Assembly: GCA_015523565.1 (NCBI GenBank) | Contig: WAKA01000202.1 | Span: 1 to 61,740, forward strand | Source of the DNA: Candidatus Heimdallarchaeota archaeon | GTDB taxonomy: Archaea > Asgardarchaeota > Heimdallarchaeia > Heimdallarchaeales > Kariarchaeaceae | Reading direction: 5' to 3' | DNA: 61,740 bases | Shown: one piece after another, positions 34,366 to 41,510 of the stretch | Numbering within the stretch: position 1 is the stretch's first letter | How the letters are laid out: each line of letters starts with the position of its first letter | Program-made: the position numbers and the translations under genes | The notes under the pieces: generated by a model | What the model saw: only the letters and a program-made list of their open reading frames with translations | Told to the model about the DNA's origin: nothing | Databases searched by the model: none

Positions 34366-36702
34366 ATGCTATGGAAAAATAGATTGCTTGGCTATTATAA
34401 CGCACCAAACATCAAGAAAAATAAAATTGAAAATCGGATCTACCAGCAGATCCTGTTTGCCGCAGGTGCACAAGAAAATTCTCTGATTGTCCTCCCAACA
34501 GGTCTCGGTAAGACAATTGTCGTCGTAATGCTTATGGCATATTTTCTAGATAAGTTTCCTGATAAAAAAGTCGTTTTCACAGCACCAACCAAGCCACTTG
34601 TTGATCAACATGAAAAAACAATCAAAGAAATGATGGATGTTGACCCACAGTTCATTGTCTCACTAAGTGGTGCCATTCCTCCAAATCAAAGAAAATATTA
34701 CTGGGATTCCGCTAAAATTATTGTACTAACTCCACAGGTTCTCAAAAATGATATAATCGCAGGAACTTGCAATCTTAATGACATCAGCTTTTTATGTATC
34801 GATGAAACGCATCGACTTGTTGGAGACGATGCAAGCGTAATTGCTGTTGAACAATACAGGAAACAGAACCCACAAGGAAGAGTTGTTGGAATCACGGCCT
34901 CTCCAGGTAAACGTGAAAAAATCCTTGAAATCATCAAAAATCTTGGCGCATCACGACTTGAATTCTTGGATGAAGATCATCCTGCCGTTAAGCCATTTGT
35001 CCACCAGACCACTGAAGAATACATTAAAGTAGATCTTCCTGAAGAATTTGACGCAATTCTTTCTATTCTCCGAAAACTTATATCTCAATTTCTGGAAATG
35101 CTTAAAGAAATGGATTTGATAAAATCCGCTTCAATACAGAAAAACAACAAACGAGATCTTCTTAAATTAAATGCCGTAATTGACGAGCATAGGGAACAAC
35201 TGGATGATGATGCATATTTTGCCGCTAAATCTGCCTATGGTCATTGCTTGCGATTGTTCCATGCTTTGGAAGTATTGGAAACACAAGGAATTCCTACACT
35301 TTATGCTTATTTGCAAAAGCAGAAAGAAACAGCAGAAATAACTGGTAAACGCTCCCTCAAAAAATTCTTCCGATTACCAGGAATGGATGATGTATGGGAT
35401 AAAACAACTGACCTATACCTCAAAGGGTATGTTCATCCTAAATTGGATAAGCTAATTGAATTGGTTAAGGAAGAACTGAGCAAAGAAATTTCCAGTAGAA
35501 TTCTTGTATTTTCCAATTACAGGGATACAGTTAAGCAACTTAGCGATGAACTTAACAAACTTGAGGAAGTTGAAGCACATTGGTTTGTCGGTCAACGTTC
35601 GTCTAAGGATGATATGGGTTTAAGACAGAAAGATCAAATTCGGATCCTTGAGCAATTTAAACATGGCTATTATAATGTCCTAGTTAGTACTTCTGTCGGA
35701 GAAGAGGGACTTGACGTAGCCCAATGTGATCTGGTGGTGTTTTATGACGTTGTCCCTTCTGAAATCCGGTTAATCCAACGAAGCGGGCGCACAGGCAGAA
35801 AAAGAGCAGGCAGGGTTGTCATTCTTGCCGCTAAAAATACAAGAGACGAAGGGTTCTATTGGGCTTCCCGTGCAAAACGCAGTAGGCTGATCGATGTCAT
35901 CCATGAAGTAAAAGCAGAACTTGAAAGCAAAAAACAAAAAAATCTTGACGATTTCTTTAAAAATGAAGACAAACAAGAAACAAACAAGGAAGAAGAAAAA
36001 AAACAGACTATTGAAAACGAACCAAAAGACTTGACTATTTTTCCAAAAAACGCGGATCGTCCCACCATCTATATGGATAACAGAGAAAAGGGAAGTTCAA
36101 TTGTCCGTGCACTTCTTGATCAAGATATCAATATTGAAACTCGGACTTTGCCAGTCGGTGACTATGTCCTTTCAGACAGAGTTGCCATTGAACGAAAAAC
36201 CACTTCAGACTTTTCTTCTACATTGATGAGGCAAGATCTCTTCCCCCAACTCAAAAAACTAAAGGAAACATACCTCAACCCAATTCTTGTAATTGAAGGA
36301 ACTGATCTGTATTCACATAGCACTTCTAAACCAGCAATCCAAGGTGCAATCTCTTCTATTGTCATTGATTACCAAATTCCAATTATTTTTACAAAAGACC
36401 CTACTGAAACCGCTGAATTTATTCACCGTATCGCTTTCCGTGAACAGATAAAGGAAAAACGCCCTCCTCTGATGAAAACTGCTGTTAAACCCTCTTCATT
36501 GGCAGAAGAACAATTGCACTTAGTTTCACAGATCCCTAAAATCAATATCAGGATTGCCACTAACTTATTAAGGGAATTCTCAACCATACGAAATATCTTT
36601 AATCAAGACCAAGATTCATTAAGAAAAGTAAAAGGTATTGGACCCAAACTTGCGAATCATATTGATTTACTTGTAAATACTCCCTTCGAGGAAAATGAAT
36701 GA
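34366..36702 (+). CDS. hef: Hef helicase-nuclease (XPF/FANCM family)
   Basis: A 778-residue protein for processing stalled replication forks and branched DNA. The N-terminal SF2 helicase has LPTGLGKT (about 44-51), DETH (about 147) and QRSGRTGRKRAGRV. After a low-complexity charged linker (about 510-560), an XPF-type nuclease follows with DNREKGSSIV and GDYVLSDRVAIERKTTSDF. A tandem helix-hairpin-helix ends the protein (KVKGIGPKLANHID). Both domains are fused and intact, as in euryarchaeal-type Hef rather than the nuclease-only XPF. Its stop abuts the end of the convergent L5 gene. Confidence 0.95.
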   Translation: MLWKNRLLGYYNAPNIKKNKIENRIYQQILFAAGAQENSLIVLPTGLGKTIVVVMLMAYFLDKFPDKKVVFTAPTKPLVDQHEKTIKEMMDVDPQFIVSLSGAIPPNQRKYYWDSAKIIVLTPQVLKNDIIAGTCNLNDISFLCIDETHRLVGDDASVIAVEQYRKQNPQGRVVGITASPGKREKILEIIKNLGASRLEFLDEDHPAVKPFVHQTTEEYIKVDLPEEFDAILSILRKLISQFLEMLKEMDLIKSASIQKNNKRDLLKLNAVIDEHREQLDDDAYFAAKSAYGHCLRLFHALEVLETQGIPTLYAYLQKQKETAEITGKRSLKKFFRLPGMDDVWDKTTDLYLKGYVHPKLDKLIELVKEELSKEISSRILVFSNYRDTVKQLSDELNKLEEVEAHWFVGQRSSKDDMGLRQKDQIRILEQFKHGYYNVLVSTSVGEEGLDVAQCDLVVFYDVVPSEIRLIQRSGRTGRKRAGRVVILAAKNTRDEGFYWASRAKRSRLIDVIHEVKAELESKKQKNLDDFFKNEDKQETNKEEEKKQTIENEPKDLTIFPKNADRPTIYMDNREKGSSIVRALLDQDINIETRTLPVGDYVLSDRVAIERKTTSDFSSTLMRQDLFPQLKKLKETYLNPILVIEGTDLYSHSTSKPAIQGAISSIVIDYQIPIIFTKDPTETAEFIHRIAFREQIKEKRPPLMKTAVKPSSLAEEQLHLVSQIPKINIRIATNLLREFSTIRNIFNQDQDSLRKVKGIGPKLANHIDLLVNTPFEENE

Positions 36703-37251
36703 TCATTCAATGATTGCTTCGTATTGATCAATTAAAAACACAATTGTATCTTCTGGAGTAAGGAAGTGCTTTTGGGGAAGCTTATGCCTTCGATAGCTAC
36801 GGTTTTTAACCCTATAGCCTGCCCTCTCCATTTGGACAACCACGTCAAAGCCAAAAATACCAACGTTTGGATCATATTCCATTCCTGGAATATCTATATG
36901 TTCATTGATTCCAAAACCAAAGTTTCCTTGCCTGTCAATTGAACTCCTTTTTACCTTGTATTCTTTTGTGTGCAACAGTTTCATCAACAGCTCATAGGCT
37001 TTGTCTCCTCTTACTGTAACTTTTGCACCTACGGGTTGCCCTTTTCTTATTCCCCATTTTCTCCATGTCTGTTTGGAATATGTTTCTACAGGCTTTTGTC
37101 CTGTTAGTTCCTCCAATACTCCCATCCCTCTATTTAGGATATCCCCTGCCTTTCCAAGACTCATATTGATTTTCAATGCCGCAATTCTGGGTCGAAGCAT
37201 GGGCTGCTCTGCCCATTCTTTCTTTTTTTGTTCTACTAATTCTTCATACAT
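36703..37251 (-). CDS. rpl5: 50S ribosomal protein L5
   Basis: A 182-residue 5S rRNA-binding large-subunit protein. The N-terminal segment PRIAALKINMSLGKAGDILNRGMGVLEELTGQKPV and the central FGFGINEHIDIPGMEYDPNVGIFGFDV are diagnostic. It is the last gene of the S3-to-L5 cluster; S14, S8, L6 and the rest of the usual spc-type block do not follow. Its 3' end adjoins the convergent hef gene. Confidence 0.95.
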   Translation of the reverse strand: MYEELVEQKKKEWAEQPMLRPRIAALKINMSLGKAGDILNRGMGVLEELTGQKPVETYSKQTWRKWGIRKGQPVGAKVTVRGDKAYELLMKLLHTKEYKVKRSSIDRQGNFGFGINEHIDIPGMEYDPNVGIFGFDVVVQMERAGYRVKNRSYRRHKLPQKHFLTPEDTIVFLIDQYEAIIE

Positions 37252-37258
37252 TGTTTAT

Positions 37259-37996
37259 TCACCTCAGCAAAGTAATTGCAGGTTCTTCTTGACCAACAAT
37301 GAAGACGTATTCCAATGCCGTGGAAAATTCACCCTTGTCTGATGAAAATGTAACTTCTGAAGCCATTGGTCCAAATCTCTTGTTGATCTCTGTGATCTGA
37401 CCCATTTTGCCTTGATGGTGACCCTCTGTAACCATGGCAAACATGTTTTCTTCTAATGGGTAAACTTCCTTGATTTCTTGGGAAGGAACTTCTATTTTCA
37501 CAGTATATCCATTTTTGATCTTCTTGGTAAGTTCATCATCGTTATTCAATAGGATATTCCTTCCATCATGAAGTGAAATCTGTGTTTTTCCTCCCCTGAT
37601 TGTTCTTTTTCCAGTCACCTTGCAGATCTTGACTTTTGCTTCCTCCTCAGGAATCTCAAAAAGTTTTAATCTGCCTGAAATGTGATGTTGTACCCTGTAA
37701 TACTTTTCCAACCCTTTCAAATACACAACATCCATGTGTCCAACTGGAAACTTTTCATTTGTCCTGACTTTGCCATCAACGTAGACCTTCTTGTTTGAAA
37801 GGATATATTTTGCTTCTTTCCTATTTTCTGCAACTTTCAATACATCTCTTAGCATGATCAATAATGGCATTGCATAATCTTTTCTGTGGGGACCTGGGTT
37901 CATTTTAATAATGAACTTTGAACCTTTTCTGGGAACTGGCCAAGTTTTTGGCATGGCAGGACGCTTTAGGTGTCTCTTTCCACCTGACTTTGTCAT
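37259..37996 (-). CDS. rps4e: 30S ribosomal protein S4e
   Basis: A 245-residue archaeal/eukaryotic-type small-subunit protein. It begins HLKRPAMPKTWPVPRKGSKFI, carries an S4-like RNA-binding segment (LRDVLKVAENRKEAKYILSNKKVYVDGKVR) and a C-terminal KOW-like region (GHHQGKMGQITEINKRFG). It overlaps the L24 stop by four bases (ATGA), indicating translational coupling, and precedes L5 by seven bases. Confidence 0.95.
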   Translation of the reverse strand: MTKSGGKRHLKRPAMPKTWPVPRKGSKFIIKMNPGPHRKDYAMPLLIMLRDVLKVAENRKEAKYILSNKKVYVDGKVRTNEKFPVGHMDVVYLKGLEKYYRVQHHISGRLKLFEIPEEEAKVKICKVTGKRTIRGGKTQISLHDGRNILLNNDDELTKKIKNGYTVKIEVPSQEIKEVYPLEENMFAMVTEGHHQGKMGQITEINKRFGPMASEVTFSSDKGEFSTALEYVFIVGQEEPAITLLR

Positions 37997-38550
37997 TCTT
38001 CAACCTCCTCTTCTTCGCTGGTCTCTTCCTCATCAGTTTCTCCCTCATCGTCACCCTCTTCCTCACCAGCATCTTCTTCGACGAATTCCTCTTCTTCCTC
38101 GAATTCTTGGAAGTCTTCATCTCCCATCTCCATTACTTCCTCTTCATCCTCAATCTCTTCATAGTTGATCTTGGCTTCTTCATCAACTGTTCTTCTGTTG
38201 ATCAAGCCAATTCTGAATCTATCCTTCTTTTTGTTGATTTTAACAATCATGACATTTGAGGGATGTATCTTGGCAGGAATTTCTGTATTGTCATTCTTTT
38301 TCCGTGTGGCCTTGTCTATTGTGATATATCGCTTTTGGGGATGGACGCTTGTAACCTTTCCTTTGACTCCTTTAAAGTCTCCCCTAAGAATAATAACCTC
38401 ATCCTTTTCGCGTATTGGTAATGATCTGAAGCCATACTCCTCTCTTAATCCTGGTGATAGATGGGCTGACATGAGTTTGTGCCTTTCATGAAGGGGAGCA
38501 TTGAATTCATATTTTCTTTGTTTCTTTGGTTTCTTGCTTATTGGTCTCAT
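37993..38550 (-). CDS. rpl24: 50S ribosomal protein L24 with acidic tail
   Basis: An archaeal L24 (eukaryotic uL24/L26-type) of 185 residues. The KOW motif lies in IILRGDFKGVKGKVTSVHPQKRYITID (about residues 53-79) and the YIEGINR-like function region reads RFRIGLINRRTVDEEAK. After residue ~125 there is a very acidic, glutamate-rich extension of about 60 residues that is not part of the normal domain. It lies between L14 and S4e in the canonical archaeal order. Confidence 0.93.
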   Translation of the reverse strand: MRPISKKPKKQRKYEFNAPLHERHKLMSAHLSPGLREEYGFRSLPIREKDEVIILRGDFKGVKGKVTSVHPQKRYITIDKATRKKNDNTEIPAKIHPSNVMIVKINKKKDRFRIGLINRRTVDEEAKINYEEIEDEEEVMEMGDEDFQEFEEEEEFVEEDAGEEEGDDEGETDEEETSEEEEVEE

Positions 38551-38967
38551 TTACACCACCATACTTGCGATACTGCCAACTCTTGGCCACCTGTTCACTG
38601 CCTCTCTTGCAACTGGTCCCTTTGCTTCCGTACTTCGAGGGTCTCCCTGTGGATTGACAATAACTACTGCATTGTCCTCAAATCTAATTACCTCTCCATT
38701 TTCTCGAGTGTAAGGTCTTCTCTGCCTAACAACGATGCATGGGACAATTGTCCTCCTCAAGTTTGGCGAACCTTTTTTGACTGAAGCAATGACCATGTCT
38801 CCTACTGTGGCTCTGGGATACCTATTCAATCTTCCTTTATAGCCATGAACCGCAATGATTTGTACAATTTTTGCTCCTGAATTGTCTGCAACTTTTACCT
38901 TGCTTCCAACTTGAAGTCCATTTGCTGACTTAACCCTTGGTGTACCCGCTGTTTTCCTCTTTGCCAT
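38551..38967 (-). CDS. rpl14: 50S ribosomal protein L14
   Basis: A 138-residue protein of the uL14 family, which lies at the subunit interface. The diagnostic segments are VGSKVKVADNSGAKIVQIIAVHGYKGR, ATVGDMVIASVKKGSP and the C-terminal FEDNAVVIVNPQGDPRSTEAKGPVAREAVNRWPRVGSIA. It is placed between S17 and L24 as in other archaea, with only five bases after the S17 stop. Confidence 0.96.
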   Translation of the reverse strand: MAKRKTAGTPRVKSANGLQVGSKVKVADNSGAKIVQIIAVHGYKGRLNRYPRATVGDMVIASVKKGSPNLRRTIVPCIVVRQRRPYTRENGEVIRFEDNAVVIVNPQGDPRSTEAKGPVAREAVNRWPRVGSIASMVV

Positions 38968-38972
38968 TCAGC

Positions 38973-39320
38973 TCACTCCTCAACCTCTCTTTTTTCAATA
39001 ACGACAAAGGATTTGCTTTTTGAAATTGGTCTACATTCCATGGCTCTGACACGGTCTCCTTCCTTGATATCCAAGCAGTCTGGAGCATGTGCAGAAATAA
39101 CTCCTTTGCGTCTTTCGTACCTGTCATATTTCTTGACCAAATAAAGGTAGTCTCTACGAATGACAACTGTCTTGTTCATTTTGGTAGAAACGACCTGTCC
39201 TTCAAAAATACGCCCTCTTAATCGAATGTTCCCATGAAATGGACAATTTGGGTCTGGAGGATCGCATCTTTTGTCAGGAACCTTGACATTAATGCCGATA
39301 TTTCTAACTGTTTGTGACAT
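38973..39320 (-). CDS. rps17: 30S ribosomal protein S17
   Basis: A 115-residue uS17 protein of archaeal type. CDPPDPNCPFHGNIRLRGRIFEGQVVSTKMNKTVVIRRDYL is the conserved OB-fold region with the archaeal N-terminal extension. Upstream lies a 204-base gap with its own TATA-like box and a candidate structured RNA. AGAGAGG, about ten bases before the ATG, is a plausible ribosome binding site. Confidence 0.95.
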   Translation of the reverse strand: MSQTVRNIGINVKVPDKRCDPPDPNCPFHGNIRLRGRIFEGQVVSTKMNKTVVIRRDYLYLVKKYDRYERRKGVISAHAPDCLDIKEGDRVRAMECRPISKSKSFVVIEKREVEE

Positions 39321-39339
39321 TTTGAACCTCTCTTCAATT

Positions 39340-39475
39340 ATGTTTTGCCCCTGATCGGAATGCCTTTAGTCTAAATGCAACAACCCATCTCTTGCCATTG
39401 GGGCACCATGGCTCGGAACCTGACTTTCCGTTCAAGGCTGTTGCTGATGTCAGGATGGCATCCTGATTTGTTTCT
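39340..39475 (-). ncRNA. Candidate structured RNA or 5' leader upstream of rps17
   Basis: The gap between rnp1 and rps17 folds compactly on the coding strand. It has hairpin TCAGGAT-GCC-ATCCTGA (39450-39466), then a 9-bp stem (39436-39444 with 39377-39386, one G-U pair and one bulge) closing two hairpins: CGGAA-loop-TTCCG (39414-39430) and GCCATGG/CCAATGGC (39394-39412). A TATA-like box lies about 25 bases before its 5' end. It could be a separate small RNA or a regulatory leader of the S17-L5 genes. I match it to no known RNA family. A 46-codon open frame without a usual start codon also crosses it. Confidence 0.4.
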
Positions 39476-39496
39476 ATCCATACTTAATGTTCAATC

Positions 39497-39510
39497 TTTA
39501 TAAAAAAATA
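39497..39510 (-). promoter_or_regulatory. Internal TATA-like box before rps17
   Basis: TATTTTTTTATAAA on the reverse strand, just downstream of the rnp1 stop. It predicts transcription starting near 39472-39478, giving an rps17 leader of about 155 bases. Confidence 0.5.
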
Positions 39511-39524
39511 GATCGATGACGATG

Positions 39525-39827
39525 TTACCAAGTTGTATATCTGTGTTTTTTCCGCTGTCTATATAGTCCCTGCAACCTGCGACCTACAATAACAACTTTG
39601 TTTCCATCGACCATAAACTTGAATTTTGCATCTGGTGCCTTGGAAACAAGCCGATATTCTCCATCTTTGCATTTTACAACAAACATCTTCCGTGTTTCCT
39701 CAATTATCCAAACCCTTCCCAACGATTGGATGCTCTTGTCCGGATGAAATATGATTTCCGTTTCAATTCCATGAATTGGATTGCTTAGAAATTTTTTAAC
39801 TCTCTTGACTATGTCTTTGCTAACCAT
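39525..39827 (-). CDS. rnp1: Ribonuclease P protein component 1 (Rpp29/Pop4)
   Basis: A 100-residue protein subunit of archaeal RNase P, which processes tRNA 5' ends. The Sm-like core is visible in GRVWIIEETRKMFVVKCKDGEYRLVSKAPDAKFKF followed by VDGNKVVIVGRRL. It overlaps the end of rpl29 by eight bases. In many archaea a SUI1 gene sits between rpl29 and rnp1; here it is missing. Confidence 0.93.
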   Translation of the reverse strand: MVSKDIVKRVKKFLSNPIHGIETEIIFHPDKSIQSLGRVWIIEETRKMFVVKCKDGEYRLVSKAPDAKFKFMVDGNKVVIVGRRLQGLYRQRKKHRYTTW

Positions 39828-40023
39828 TTAACTCCATTTCTCTCTTCATTGTTAGGACTCTGGCAATGTCTTTTTTCAGATGTTTTACTTTGCTGGGATC
39901 TTCAATTGACCCACCAGATGCCAATTGTGCGCGAATGTGTGCTAATTCTGACCGAAGTGATGCCAGCTTATTGTCTAAAGCTGAAGGATTGTTCCTTAAT
40001 TTTTCCATCTCTTTTCTCTTCAT
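39820..40023 (-). CDS. rpl29: 50S ribosomal protein L29
   Basis: A 67-residue helical protein of the uL29 family. It begins MKRKEMEKLRNNPSALDNKLASLRSELAHIRAQLASGG and ends with the VKHLKKDIARVLTM helix typical of L29. It lies six bases after the rps3 stop and overlaps rnp1 by eight bases, in the canonical S3-L29-Rnp1-S17 order. Confidence 0.93.
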   Translation of the reverse strand: MKRKEMEKLRNNPSALDNKLASLRSELAHIRAQLASGGSIEDPSKVKHLKKDIARVLTMKREMELNG

Positions 40024-40029
40024 GAGTTA

Positions 40030-40803
40030 TCACTCCAATATTAAGTCTTCTTCCTCTTCTATTGCTTCTGTGGCTTCTGGAGGAAGCTCTTCCCCAAGGA
40101 TATCCGTATCTATTTCCCCTGTTGATTCCATGGGTTGCTCTTCTTCATCGATGAACCAATCTTCATCTGAACCTTCACTTGGAATGTCTTTGGATGTGTG
40201 CGTTGGTTCTGCAACTATATGCACTTGGTCTGGAAGGGATGCTTCTGGAACCATCACCAATACGGTGACTCCAAGGATACCTCTCTTGATTTTTGCAACT
40301 GCTCTCCCAATCCTGACAAATTTCCTTTTAGGATCGCCTGTTTTTGCAACAAAGCCATCCCTGAATTTTTCAGTTCTTGCACGTTGGGATGTGACTTTGC
40401 CTGATACTATGATTTCAACACCTTTTGCACCTTTTGCCATCATTCTTCTGATGGTTCCATAGGCTGTTCTCCTAAAATGCCTACCTCTCTCCAATGCTGT
40501 CGCCAATCTTGTTGCCATGACTGAAGGGTTGAGCTCTGGATCTTCCAATTGTTCAACTTCAATCTGCACATTGTCTGTTTTCAAAATTTTCTTCACATCA
40601 TTGGAGAGTTTCTTTATTGTTCTTCCCTTCTTCCCAATCGCATAACCTACCCTTCCCACCTGTAGAGTCACTCGCGTTCCACTGGCGGAATGGGTGTACT
40701 TCATGCCTCCATATTCTGCTTGATCTAATTCTCGCTTGAAATATTCTTCCAAGATTATCTGCGTAATTTTATCTTCTGTAAATTTTTTGACACTGTTCGG
40801 CAG
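40030..40803 (-). CDS. rps3: 30S ribosomal protein S3 (likely non-AUG start)
   Basis: A uS3 protein with a KH domain (VGRVGYAIGKKGRTIKKL) and the C-terminal segment AKGVEIIVSGKVTSQRARTEKF. The TTG at 40752 would remove about 17 residues of the normal N-terminus. In frame upstream, KKFTEDKITQIILEEYFKREL matches the known S3 N-terminal helix, and the first possible start after the upstream stop is a CTG at 40803. The C-terminus carries an acidic tail of about 60 residues (DEDWFIDEEEQPMES ...). L22 and earlier cluster genes are absent upstream, so S3 is the first gene here. Confidence 0.85.
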   Translation of the reverse strand: MPNSVKKFTEDKITQIILEEYFKRELDQAEYGGMKYTHSASGTRVTLQVGRVGYAIGKKGRTIKKLSNDVKKILKTDNVQIEVEQLEDPELNPSVMATRLATALERGRHFRRTAYGTIRRMMAKGAKGVEIIVSGKVTSQRARTEKFRDGFVAKTGDPKRKFVRIGRAVAKIKRGILGVTVLVMVPEASLPDQVHIVAEPTHTSKDIPSEGSDEDWFIDEEEQPMESTGEIDTDILGEELPPEATEAIEEEEDLILE

Positions 40804-40850
40804 CTAGCATCAATCCTCGCGTAATTTCTTTAGTTTCATCTAAACTTCCC

Positions 40851-40860
40851 TTATTAAAAG
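40851..40860 (-). promoter_or_regulatory. TATA-like box for the rps3-rnp1 operon
   Basis: CTTTTAATAA on the reverse strand, about 50 bases before the CTG start of rps3. It predicts a short leader that contains a nine-codon ATG frame (start at 40839). Confidence 0.45.
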
Positions 40861-40938
40861 AATTAAGATGGTGTGCGCGGTTGTTTCACAGATTGTCTTG
40901 CAATCTAATTTCATTTTTAATGTGCTCTCCACACTCTG

Positions 40939-40949
40939 TTTTTATAAAT
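40939..40949 (+). promoter_or_regulatory. TATA box for the 179-residue hypothetical gene
   Basis: TTTTTATAAAT lies about 26 bases before the ATG at 40971, so 40971 rather than the longer frame at 40881 is the likely start. Confidence 0.6.
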
Positions 40950-40970
40950 CTAAATTCCAATGGATATCTA

Positions 40971-41510
40971 ATGGCTATCGTAGTTCCATTCCCACAAAAA
41001 TTTTCTTTCCTTGAAGGGGATCAACTTAACTTTTTCACTGACAGAAATACAGGAATGGCTGTTTTTTCCATGGATGACCTTGGTCCTGAAGTCCTTTACC
41101 ATGACCTGAAAAAACTAATACACAACAGGTTTTCAGATGATGAATTGTCTCTGAATCTTAAACGCCTATCCGTTCATACCATTGTCACATTTGGTCAAGG
41201 ACATGACTATAACGTTGGTGTCTTTGATTTTCCTTCTTCTTTTCTCCCCGAATTCAGAATGATGCTTATCGCATTTAGATTGAAAAACCCCATTACAAAA
41301 GACCCTCGCCTAAAAAATGGCTACTATCAAATTGCCTTGTTTGTCCCCAAAACACTCCTTCAATTTCTCCCCTCATATGTCTTCTTTGAACGAGAAATGC
41401 TTGATTTGGTTTCTTCTTTAACAAGTAGTGGGAAATTCACAAAAAAAAGATTCGAATTACTTAAGCGTGAGATACTGCAATTCCTTAATGCTTTTTCCCA
41501 GTCATTTTAG
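40971..41510 (+). CDS. Hypothetical cytoplasmic protein
   Basis: A 179-residue protein beginning MAIVVPFPQKFSFLEG. I recognise no family. It alternates strands and helices (MAVFSMDDLG, HTIVTFGQGHDYNVGVFDFP, RMMLIAFRLKNP, YYQIALFVPKTLLQFLPSY) and ends in a helical region rich in Lys and Glu. There is no signal peptide or membrane segment. It is divergent from the ribosomal cluster and convergent with the large beta-helix gene, overlapping its 3' end by nine bases. The start is supported by a TATA box about 26 bases upstream. Confidence 0.65.
   Translation: MAIVVPFPQKFSFLEGDQLNFFTDRNTGMAVFSMDDLGPEVLYHDLKKLIHNRFSDDELSLNLKRLSVHTIVTFGQGHDYNVGVFDFPSSFLPEFRMMLIAFRLKNPITKDPRLKNGYYQIALFVPKTLLQFLPSYVFFEREMLDLVSSLTSSGKFTKKRFELLKREILQFLNAFSQSF

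Noticed and set aside
39340..39475. RNase P RNA
   Set aside because: A GGAAAGTC stretch resembles part of the P4 region, but the matching 3' conserved region is missing and the element is too short.
39370..39481. 36-codon ATG frame across the rps17 leader
   Set aside because: It sits at a suitable distance from the TATA box, but its sequence looks random and the alternative frame reads more naturally; neither is firm enough to call a gene.
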